Below are positions 37,439 to 45,377 of a stretch of DNA of 64,000 nucleotides, in pieces (the stretch's first letter is position 1; each line of letters starts with the position of its first letter). Made by a program: the position numbers and the translations under genes. The notes below the pieces were generated by a model that saw only the letters and a list, made by a program, of their open reading frames with translations, searched no databases and was not told the origin of the DNA. Source of the stretch: Sulfolobus sp. E5-1-F (GTDB lineage Archaea > Thermoproteota > Thermoprotei_A > Sulfolobales > Sulfolobaceae). The DNA lies in the NCBI RefSeq assembly GCF_009601705.1, contig NZ_CP045687.1:1028630-1092629 (forward strand), in the 5' to 3' direction.

Positions 37439-38776
37439 TTATTTCGCCTTTTCTTTCTCCATTAATTCTAGCTCCTTCGAGATGTTTCCCTTTGTCTCTT
37501 TAGTTAGAATAGATCCTATTAGTATGATTGCAGCTGTGAAGAGTAATGCTGAAAACATTAGCATTGGAAATCTGGATATCCCTCCCACTTCAGCAAGAAT
37601 TAAGCTTATAATCGTTGGTGATGCACCACCTATTGCAAATCCGGTATTCCACGTAAATGCTACTCCAGTACCCCTAATATTAGTTGGATAGAGTTCATTT
37701 AAGTAAACCATGACTATACCACCACCAAAGTCGCTTAAAAGGGATATGAGGAATGTGGCTAGAATTATCTCTCCTAAAGCGTTTGCTGAAAGGGATCCTA
37801 AATAAAGATATAGTGGGGAGATGACTATCACTATAACTCCACCTATTATCGACATTAACTTTCTCCCTATGTGCTGTGAGATCTCACCTCCTAATGTTGG
37901 TCCGATTAACATACCAACAGAGGCAATGAGCATTGTGATTCCAATCTCAGCTTTAGACAGTCCGTTAACCTTGCTTAAAAACGTCGGGAGCAATCCTTGT
38001 GTTAGATAGTACATTAGCGCCCATCCTACAGTGATAATTAAGGCTATACCGAATACTTTACGATATCTTGAAGAAAACAGTTCTCTTACGGGAGTTTTTA
38101 CGGGTTTTAATCTCTCCTTAGCTCTTTGCCACGTCTCAGATTCTGGCACTAAATAGCTCACGAATGCTAGAACTACTAACGGGAGAAGTCCTCCAAAGAA
38201 CATAACTCTCCATCCCCATACTAGATATGAAGAGCCAGGGAATAGTAATGCAGTTAAATAAAACCAAGCGGAAGCGATTAGGTAAGCTGCTCCTGCAGCA
38301 CTAAAACCTATTCCGCCAACCCATCCCCTATGCCTCTCTGGAACTGATTCTGGACCAATTGTGTGACTTCCTGCCGTTATACCACCTACAAAGAATCCCT
38401 CCGCTAGCCTTAATATGATTAGTAATATTGGAGCTATTACACCTGCTGCTTCGTAAGTGGGTAATGCTCCTTGTAAAGTTGCAGTGATTGAAAGTGCGAT
38501 AATTCCATATATTATGGCTTTCTTTCTACCTAACTTATCTGAAATGTTATTCCCAAAGTATACTGCACCAACTGGCCTCATGAGGAATGAGGTTAAAAAC
38601 CCAGCGTATGTGGCAGCTATTGACAATAATACTACCTTGGAGGGAAAGAATAGTCCCGCAATGTATGGAGTTACTAGTAGAATGCTAAAAAGGTCATATA
38701 GGTCAAATGTCCATGTGAAGAATGTGGCTAATATCCACTTTATATGCTTACCAGTTAACTTATCATTTGGTTTCAT
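37439..38776 (-). CDS. MFS transporter, probable aromatic/organic acid carrier
   Basis: 445 aa, about 12 membrane segments. FTWTFDLYDLFSILLVTPYIAGLFF in segment 1, loop motif GNNISDKLGRKKA and LRLAEGFFVGGITAGS in segment 4. First gene of the ADH-UbiD operon. GAGGGTAG lies before the ATG and TATA-like TTTATAAAA near 38813-38822 upstream. It differs from the transporter at 26373-27749 (no GGEWGGG), so the two probably serve different substrates. Confidence 0.9.
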   Translation of the reverse strand: MKPNDKLTGKHIKWILATFFTWTFDLYDLFSILLVTPYIAGLFFPSKVVLLSIAATYAGFLTSFLMRPVGAVYFGNNISDKLGRKKAIIYGIIALSITATLQGALPTYEAAGVIAPILLIILRLAEGFFVGGITAGSHTIGPESVPERHRGWVGGIGFSAAGAAYLIASAWFYLTALLFPGSSYLVWGWRVMFFGGLLPLVVLAFVSYLVPESETWQRAKERLKPVKTPVRELFSSRYRKVFGIALIITVGWALMYYLTQGLLPTFLSKVNGLSKAEIGITMLIASVGMLIGPTLGGEISQHIGRKLMSIIGGVIVIVISPLYLYLGSLSANALGEIILATFLISLLSDFGGGIVMVYLNELYPTNIRGTGVAFTWNTGFAIGGASPTIISLILAEVGGISRFPMLMFSALLFTAAIILIGSILTKETKGNISKELELMEKEKAK

Positions 38777-38990
38777 AACTTACTACCCTCTACTTTAATT
38801 AACTTATGTACTTTTTTATAAACCTTACTTGGAATAAGTGTAATTTAAAAATAATAAAAGTTATCTTAAATGTTTATTACATATCAACTTCATCAAATTG
38901 GTTAGATTTTTTAATAGGTTGGATCCAACTCTTTTTAATTAGAGGAGAATCCTAAAAATAGGTATTAATGGGGAGGTAGTATTAGTATTA

Positions 38991-39644
38991 TTACTCTCCA
39001 AAAGAGCGAGTCTTTTTCAGAAAACTACCAATTACTTTTCTCTCCGCATTCCTTAAATGATAGATCAGGGTCGACTGCTTTATTCCTAACATTTTGGCTA
39101 GTTCGTCAGATTTTATCCTTCTAGGGTAATCAAAGTAACCGTTTTCGTAAGCGAGTGATAAGGCCTTTAACTCACTGTCACTTAAGGTAGTGGCTATTGG
39201 TATGAAATCACTGACATTCACGTTTTCTATTTCTGCTACTTCATCCAACTCCTTCAGAGTCTTATTGATCTTATGCTCGTATATGAGGAAGTTCCATATT
39301 TCCCCACCATTATATTTAGCCGTATTTAATACTATGCCATTATTTTCAGCTATTACGGAGAAAATTGAGTTATCGTAGTCTCTAGCGAGATCCACAAGTA
39401 TTTTATTATAATACCTATATACGTTAAAAATGTCCCTTATTCTTCCCTCAAACTTAAGCTTTGCTATTTGCTTATAACTTTTTTCTGTAGATACTAGGAA
39501 TACTCTTAAAAGGTTCTTCTCCTCGTAGGGAATTAAATTTAATATATCCACTATATCATCTTCAAGGTAGTATTTACTCCAGCAGTTCTCATGAATTAGA
39601 TAAAGGCTAACCAGTTTTACGGGATAGCTATTGAAATTTCTCAT
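38991..39644 (-). CDS. HTH_10 (bacterio-opsin activator-like) transcriptional regulator
   Basis: 217 aa. The C-terminal HTH_10 domain is clear: LSDSELKALSLAYENGYFDYPRRIKSDELAKMLGIKQSTLIYHLRNAERKVI (about 153-205). The N-terminal part may sense a ligand. It is divergent from the CoA-ligase operon with 119 bp between starts, the standard arrangement for a local regulator. Leaderless promoter: TATA 39668-39677. Confidence 0.88.
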   Translation of the reverse strand: MRNFNSYPVKLVSLYLIHENCWSKYYLEDDIVDILNLIPYEEKNLLRVFLVSTEKSYKQIAKLKFEGRIRDIFNVYRYYNKILVDLARDYDNSIFSVIAENNGIVLNTAKYNGGEIWNFLIYEHKINKTLKELDEVAEIENVNVSDFIPIATTLSDSELKALSLAYENGYFDYPRRIKSDELAKMLGIKQSTLIYHLRNAERKVIGSFLKKTRSFGE

Positions 39645-39667
39645 ATGATAATATATTGAGTCTGGAG

Positions 39668-39749
39668 CTTATAAACTATTTTATGCTAAATATATAATAA
39701 AGAGATCATTTTGGCTAAATTAATGTGGGAAAGGAAAAGATATATAAAT
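39668..39749. promoter_or_regulatory. Divergent promoters: HTH_10 regulator (minus) and CoA-ligase operon (plus)
   Basis: Minus-strand GTTTATAAGC (39668-39677) is 28 bp before the regulator's ATG; plus-strand ATATATAAAT (39740-39749) is about 26 bp before the second ATG of the ligase gene (39770). Sites for the regulator would be expected between them. Confidence 0.5.
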
Positions 39750-39763
39750 AGGAGAGGTTTTTA

Positions 39764-41473
39764 ATGTATATGAGAAACATGGTGGAGATTATAAAGGAGA
39801 AGAAGATTGTTTTAAGACCTAATCTGGAAAACTATGAGGAAATTAGGAAAAATTTTAGCTGGAATAACGTAAGAAATGAGTTAAATTACTATGGTAATGT
39901 TAACGCAGCTGAACTGGCAATACGTAAGAGAGGTGAACTAGAAGATAAATACGGTATCCTTTGGGTTAGTGAAGAGGGAGAAAGAAGAAAATATACTTTT
40001 AGAGAATTGGAAAAAAGAGGTGCCATATTTAGAAGAGTGTTAGAGGATAATGGAGTAAGGAGTGGTGATAGAGTAGTCGTTATGTCTAAAAGGGTCCCAG
40101 CGCTCTATTTTTCCTTTATAGCAATAGGAATGTTGGGTGGCGTTATACTTCCCATTTTCTCCACATTTGGTGAAGACGCAATAAGGTATAGGGTTGAAAA
40201 TAGTGGTGCTAAGGTTGCAATAGTGCACGAGTCGTTAGTGGAAAAGTTTAGGAACATTCATGGGATTAAAATTTTGAAGATTACTGATGATGGTATAGAA
40301 GGAGAAAGCAATAGGGGAGTTGATATTTCATATACTAAGAGGTCTATTGATGATCCCTTTTTGATCTTATATACCTCTGGGACTACAGGAAAGCCTAAAG
40401 GTATTTGGCACTCTCAAGATATATTGACGTTTTACTATGTATCGGGAAAATACCATTTCGATATGCATCCTCAAGATGTATTCTGGCATACTGGAGATCC
40501 TGCGTGGGTAGCTGGATTTGCTGGAGTTTGGACCGCATGGGTTAATGGTATACCGTTAGTCTCCTACGAGGGTAGGTTTAAAGCTGATACGTGGTATAGT
40601 ATTATTCAAGAGCATAAGGTTTCGGTAATTTCAACTGCCCCAACTGCCTTAAGGTTATTGAAAAAGGAGGGATTAGAATTAGCCAAAAAGTACGATCTCT
40701 CCTCAGTTAGGTTTATCCACGCTGGGGGAGAGTACGTTGATCCAGACACCGTGAAAGTTGGAATCGAGTTATTCGGCGTTCCAGTTCATGATGGATATGG
40801 ACAAACGGAAACTGCAACTTACGTTATCGCTAACTTCATTTCAATGCCAATAAAGGTTGGTTCCATGGGAAAACCTCTTCCTGGAGTCGAGGCTGTAATA
40901 GTGGACGAAAATGGGAATCCACTCCCTCCTAATACACAAGGTATACTAGCTCTAAAACCAGATTTTCCAGCCATGGCAAGAGGTATATGGGGAGACGAGG
41001 AGAGATGGAGACGTAATTTCAAGAATGGATATTACTTAACTGGAGACACAGCGTATGTTGATGAAGATGGATACTTCTGGTATTTAGGGAGATCCGATGA
41101 CGTGATTAAGGTTTCTGGATATAGAGTTAGTCCAATAGAGATAGAGAGCGTAATTTCGACTCACCCAGCTGTAGCAGAAGCCGGAGTGATAGCTTTAGAG
41201 GATCCAGTTAGAGGTCATAAGATCAAGGCATATATAGTTCTCAAGAGGGACTACGAGCCATCCGAAGAGCTTAAACAACAGATCCAAAACTACGTTAAAG
41301 AGAGATTGGCAGCTCATATGGTACCTAAAGAGATAGAATTTGTAAGCGAATTACCACACACATTGAGTGGAAAAATAATGAGGAGGGTATTAAAGGCTAT
41401 GGAGAGTGGTAGGGAGGTAGGTGATATAAGTACATTGGAAAATCCAGAAATTGTAAAGAAATCAAAACAATAA
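39764..41473 (+). CDS. Acyl/aryl-CoA synthetase (AMP-forming)
   Basis: 569 aa. Adenylation motifs: ILYTSGTTGKPKG (P-loop-like A3, about 201-213), YGQTETATY (A5), TGDTAYVDEDGYFWYLGRSDDVIKVSGYRV (A7-A8) and LSGKIMRR with the catalytic Lys (A10). Start may be 39764, 39770 or 39779. Activates a carboxylic acid as its CoA thioester. With the enoyl-CoA hydratase (68 bp later) and the Mo-hydroxylase subunit it suggests a CoA branch for an aromatic acid, but an aliphatic acid cannot be excluded. Confidence 0.92.
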   Translation: MYMRNMVEIIKEKKIVLRPNLENYEEIRKNFSWNNVRNELNYYGNVNAAELAIRKRGELEDKYGILWVSEEGERRKYTFRELEKRGAIFRRVLEDNGVRSGDRVVVMSKRVPALYFSFIAIGMLGGVILPIFSTFGEDAIRYRVENSGAKVAIVHESLVEKFRNIHGIKILKITDDGIEGESNRGVDISYTKRSIDDPFLILYTSGTTGKPKGIWHSQDILTFYYVSGKYHFDMHPQDVFWHTGDPAWVAGFAGVWTAWVNGIPLVSYEGRFKADTWYSIIQEHKVSVISTAPTALRLLKKEGLELAKKYDLSSVRFIHAGGEYVDPDTVKVGIELFGVPVHDGYGQTETATYVIANFISMPIKVGSMGKPLPGVEAVIVDENGNPLPPNTQGILALKPDFPAMARGIWGDEERWRRNFKNGYYLTGDTAYVDEDGYFWYLGRSDDVIKVSGYRVSPIEIESVISTHPAVAEAGVIALEDPVRGHKIKAYIVLKRDYEPSEELKQQIQNYVKERLAAHMVPKEIEFVSELPHTLSGKIMRRVLKAMESGREVGDISTLENPEIVKKSKQ

Positions 41474-41540
41474 TAAAACCACTGTAGCTAAAGAAAAACT
41501 TAAATATTTGATTATCAATTTTAGAATCGTGTGATGATGA

Positions 41541-42305
41541 ATGATAAAGGTTGAATTAGAAAAGGAAAATAAGATAGGTAAAATATTAATAGATAGACAA
41601 GAGAAGATGAACGCAATAACTGTAGCAATGAGAAGGGAGATTGGAGAGAAGATACTCGAGTTGGAAAAGAATCAGGATGTAAGGGTAATAATCGTGAGAG
41701 GAGTAGGTGGTAAGGCATTTAGTTCTGGTGGAGACATTAGTGAGTTCTTATCATTAACCCCAGAAATCCTACTAGACTGGGGAGAAGATATCTCATCTTC
41801 AGAGCGAATTACTAAGCCTGTAATAGCTGCAATAGATGGATACACGTTTGGGGCTGGTTTAGAATTAGCGTTATCATGTGATATAAGGATAGCCACACCC
41901 AGAAGTGAATTTAGCTTTCCTGAAATAAGATTAGGAATGGTCCCTGCTAGTGGAGGGATAACTAGAATAGTGAAAATGTTAGGTGTCTCCAGGGCAACAT
42001 ATATGTTAATGTTAGGAAAGAGATTAGACGCTCAAACAGCACTACAGTGGGGAATAGTGCACGAGGTTGTAGAACCAGAGAAATTAGATGAGAGAGTGAT
42101 GGAAATAGCCAAGGATTTAGCAAGCTTATCACCATTAGCGCTTAAAGCCTTAAAGAAAGTGATTAGAGAGATAGCTGATTCACCGTTCTATGCTGGATTT
42201 GATATAGAGAGAAAAACCTTTGGTTTGCTCAGATATAGTGATGACTTCAAAGAGGGTGTAGAGTCCTTCTTAAACAAGAGAAAGGCCAAATTTAATGGTA
42301 GATAA
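41541..42305 (+). CDS. Enoyl-CoA hydratase/isomerase (crotonase) family protein
   Basis: 254 aa. Oxyanion-hole segment FSSGGDISEF (about 61-70), ALSCDIRIAT (about 111-120) and FPEIRLGMVPASGGITRI (about 127-144) with the Glu positions of hydratases. It could hydrate an enoyl-CoA or act on a dienoyl-CoA ring product. Directly followed (2 bp) by the Mo-hydroxylase gene. Confidence 0.92.
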   Translation: MIKVELEKENKIGKILIDRQEKMNAITVAMRREIGEKILELEKNQDVRVIIVRGVGGKAFSSGGDISEFLSLTPEILLDWGEDISSSERITKPVIAAIDGYTFGAGLELALSCDIRIATPRSEFSFPEIRLGMVPASGGITRIVKMLGVSRATYMLMLGKRLDAQTALQWGIVHEVVEPEKLDERVMEIAKDLASLSPLALKALKKVIREIADSPFYAGFDIERKTFGLLRYSDDFKEGVESFLNKRKAKFNGR

Positions 42306-42307
42306 TA

Positions 42308-44572
42308 ATGTTTAAGGAAGGGTTACGGTTTGTAAAAGGAGAAGGCAATTACATAGACGATTTTGTATTAAAAGAGGTAAAAAATTATTTTTCTGCCTCG
42401 ATAGTTAGATCTCCCTATGCTCATGCTAAGATAAGATCTATAGATAAAAGTGATGCAGAGAAGTTGAGTGGGGTTATAAAGGTAATTACGTTTGACGATA
42501 TAAAGAATCTCTTAGATCCCTTTCCCCTCTCTTTGGACATAAATTTAGAGTTCTATCCTATAGCTAGAGATAAGGTTGTATATTACGGTGAACCAATAGC
42601 AATTATTATAGCGAAGGACGATTACGTTGCTGAAGACGCTAAAGAGCTAATACAGATAGACTACGAACCTCAGAAACCAATAGTCAATATAGAAGATGCT
42701 ATAAATAGTGAACCTATTCATTCTACTCTGAAATCTAACGTTATATTAGATAAAACTCTTACTTACGGAAGATTTGAAGATGAAGTCAAGAAATCACCTA
42801 TAGTAATAGAGGAAACAATTAGGTTTCCAAGATATTCTTCGTCTCCTCTAGAAACCTACGGAATTTTAGCTAGATATAACGGAGAAGAGTACGAAATTTT
42901 TTCTAATTTTCAAGGTCCATTTACTGTTCATTACTTACTTAGTAAGGCATTGAAGTCTAAAGTAGTATTAAAAGGACCACGTGACATAGGAGGATCTTTT
43001 GGTATAAAGAGCGCAATCTACCCATACATGGCATTGATAGCTGTAGCGAGTAGAGTGGTAAAAAGACCAGTTAGGTGGATTGAAACTAGGAGTGAACATG
43101 TAACCTCAAGTTCTGTAGGAGCTGAAAGGAAGTCAATGATTAGAATATATGGTGACAAGGAAGGGATAATTCACGCCATAGAAATGGATCTTATTGATAA
43201 CTTGGGAGCATATCCAAGACCTCCAGAACCGGGTAATTTGCTTAGGAATCATGGAAATTTAACTGGGGCTTACGATATTAAAGGATTAAAAGTAAGATAT
43301 AGGGCAGTTTTAACCAATACCGTACCTACTGGGTTGAATAGAGGTTATGGAGGACCTCATTTATATTTTGCCTTAGAAACTGCCATGGATAGCTTTGCTA
43401 GGGAGATAGGCGTAGATCCAATTGATGTAAGATTAAAAAACGTATTCAAGACAATACCCTATGAGACATTAACCGGAGGTAGGTATGACGGTTTTAGTTG
43501 TTATAACGTATTAAAGAAAATGAAGGAAATATACGAGAAGATTAAGGGAGAAAAGGAAAATGTAGGTATAGGTATATCACTTGTAGTTGAACCCTCTGGG
43601 ACTAATATAGGCTATTTAGATTTGGCTAGAGAAAGTAAGGATTATTTGCCTAAGTCCGCAGCCCAAGATGTCGTTATAGTACAGATAGACCCCTATGGGA
43701 AGGTTAAGGTCTTGGTAAACGGAACAAATGAAGGGCAAGGGCATGAAACAGTAATTTCCGAAGTCGTATCTAAAAGACTGGGTGTAAATCCAGATGACGT
43801 AGAAGTAATATACAGTGTTGATACTGATAGACCGTGGGTAGTCTCATCAGGTAGTTACTCAAGTAGATTTACTCCAATTATAGTTCAAGCATTAAATAAC
43901 GCATTGGACCAATTGGAGAGTAGATTACTCTCCGCTGCATCTGAAATTTTAGCCGTACAGAAATCTGAGCTAAGGATAGACAATGGTAAAGTAAGGACAA
44001 TTTCTGGAAATAAATCAATTTCTCTGAGACACTTAATTGGGACGTTTTACTGGGACCCTGCGAAGCTGAAGGGGATAGAGGGGGGTTTAGTTGCAGTAGG
44101 CTATTTCCAGTCTCCTTATGCTGATGATATTAAAGAGGGCAAAATAAATTCCTCAATTTCTTATGGTTGCATGGGTCATATAGTTGAGGTTATGCTAGAC
44201 GAAACCGACATACCGAGAATATTAAGGTATGTAGTAGTACATGATGCTGGTAAGATATTGAATGAAAATTTCGCAAGAGGACAGATTATAGGCTCTACTT
44301 TTCACGGAATTGAGGTATCATTATTCGCATCGTTAGAGTATAATGAGGAAGGTATTCCTATAACTCAGACATTTGCGGAATACGGCGTAATGACTGCGAT
44401 GGAATCACCTAAGGTGGAAATAGAGCATTTGGAGAGTGATAGTAACCATTTAGCCGGATTGGGAGAAGGAGGTACTATGGCTGCACCACCAGCAATATTT
44501 AATGCGATTAGATCCCTCGTTGAAGTTAAGAATATACCACTATTCCTTGAACTAACCAGTAAGAGGAAATAG
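42308..44572 (+). CDS. Mo-hydroxylase large subunit (xanthine dehydrogenase/4-hydroxybenzoyl-CoA reductase family), copy 2
   Basis: 754 aa, full family length. Seen: RDIGGSFGIKSAIYPYMAL (about 229-247), NRGYGGPHLYFALETAMDS, VNGTNEGQGHETV and LAGLGEGGTMAAPPAI with the catalytic Glu (about 719-735). Last gene of the CoA-ligase and crotonase operon. The context makes a ring-acting or CoA-thioester-acting enzyme such as 4-hydroxybenzoyl-CoA reductase a plausible role, but the Fe-S and FAD subunits are not here and the function is not proven. Confidence 0.9.
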   Translation: MFKEGLRFVKGEGNYIDDFVLKEVKNYFSASIVRSPYAHAKIRSIDKSDAEKLSGVIKVITFDDIKNLLDPFPLSLDINLEFYPIARDKVVYYGEPIAIIIAKDDYVAEDAKELIQIDYEPQKPIVNIEDAINSEPIHSTLKSNVILDKTLTYGRFEDEVKKSPIVIEETIRFPRYSSSPLETYGILARYNGEEYEIFSNFQGPFTVHYLLSKALKSKVVLKGPRDIGGSFGIKSAIYPYMALIAVASRVVKRPVRWIETRSEHVTSSSVGAERKSMIRIYGDKEGIIHAIEMDLIDNLGAYPRPPEPGNLLRNHGNLTGAYDIKGLKVRYRAVLTNTVPTGLNRGYGGPHLYFALETAMDSFAREIGVDPIDVRLKNVFKTIPYETLTGGRYDGFSCYNVLKKMKEIYEKIKGEKENVGIGISLVVEPSGTNIGYLDLARESKDYLPKSAAQDVVIVQIDPYGKVKVLVNGTNEGQGHETVISEVVSKRLGVNPDDVEVIYSVDTDRPWVVSSGSYSSRFTPIIVQALNNALDQLESRLLSAASEILAVQKSELRIDNGKVRTISGNKSISLRHLIGTFYWDPAKLKGIEGGLVAVGYFQSPYADDIKEGKINSSISYGCMGHIVEVMLDETDIPRILRYVVVHDAGKILNENFARGQIIGSTFHGIEVSLFASLEYNEEGIPITQTFAEYGVMTAMESPKVEIEHLESDSNHLAGLGEGGTMAAPPAIFNAIRSLVEVKNIPLFLELTSKRK

Positions 44573-44679
44573 TTGGATAGTGTAATAATACCTTAAAATC
44601 CTAATTTTGTCATTATCATGGACTTTAAGTGACATAATTACCTATAGATCAAGACAGCTAATTGTGGAAACCTCTATTC

Positions 44680-44731
44680 TGGTACAATTTTACTATAATA
44701 TTAAGATGACTGCATGAGAACACACTCCCAC
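44680..44731 (-). mobile_element. Relic of an ISC1173-type left end (reverse orientation)
   Basis: On the plus strand AAGATGACTGCATGAGAACA then CACTCCC matches the reverse complement of the intact element's left end, with two extra bases near the tip. The match extends leftward to the AATTTTACTA motif. No transposase remains. Confidence 0.7.
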
Positions 44732-44734
44732 TTA

Positions 44735-45050
44735 ATCCTACAGTTATTTAGAATTCCGGATCGAGCCCAATTAGATATCAAAGTCCGATAGACCTAAGGT
44801 AATCTCTGGAATTCATCTATTACGACAATTCCTCCCTTTCCTGAGAATGGATTTTATCTCCTCTAATCCTTTCTCCAGTTCTAGTCTTATCATGAGTCAA
44901 TGCGTTCCTTACGTCACTTATGATAATGTAAAAGCCGAATTTCACGTTATTCCTCGCTAAGGTTATTTTATCAGTCTTTCTTCTTCCATAGATCAGAGTC
45001 CAGTTTTTGGTCTTTCTGATCTCCTTTTCTTCTGAGATATAGTCTTCTTA
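44735..45050 (-). pseudogene. Decayed archaeal AAA-type ATPase fragment
   Basis: The minus strand reads EEKEIRKTKNWTLIYGRRKT followed by DKITLARNNVKF, a Walker A loop with GKT changed to DKI, and after a frame change IVVIDEFQRLP, a typical Walker B of the archaeal ATPase (pfam01637-like) family; then stops, and GSIRNSK. The frame is broken several times, so this is a remnant. Its end abuts the ISC1173-type end at 44731. Confidence 0.6.
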
Positions 45051-45114
45051 TAGAACTATGAATATAAGCTTATATGTGAGTTACGCTTTGAGAGTCTCTT
45101 CAATATGTTTTATA

Positions 45115-45299
45115 TGTTATAGATAGCGATCTTTTTTGCTTGAAAATAAATAATTTCACGGTATTCTTTTAACTTAACCCTTGACTTCAGTTCTCTGAAT
45201 ACGACAAACTGATAATGTTCCCTTAGTACTTGCTCCAATCCTTCCTCATGTAGTACTGAGTAACTAATTATGAGTTTTTGTATAATTCAAAAGTTACCA
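45115..45299 (-). pseudogene. IS remnant: terminal-like sequence plus short decayed frame
   Basis: Starts with the terminal-like sequence shared with 32773-32800, followed on the minus strand by a frame containing HEEGLEQVLREHYQFVVFRE and LKEYREIIYFQAKKI before a stop near 45118. It looks like a transposase fragment, family unknown. Confidence 0.35.
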
Positions 45300-45377
45300 G
45301 AAAGCAAATATTATAGAAACTTTTTTATAGAATTTTCTTAACATATCTATAAAAGGGAAAAAGAGGTGTGGTAGTGA

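Noticed and set aside
38457-38798. 113-codon plus-strand frame opposite the MFS gene
   Set aside because: Antisense to a clear 12-segment transporter; no promoter or ribosome-binding site.
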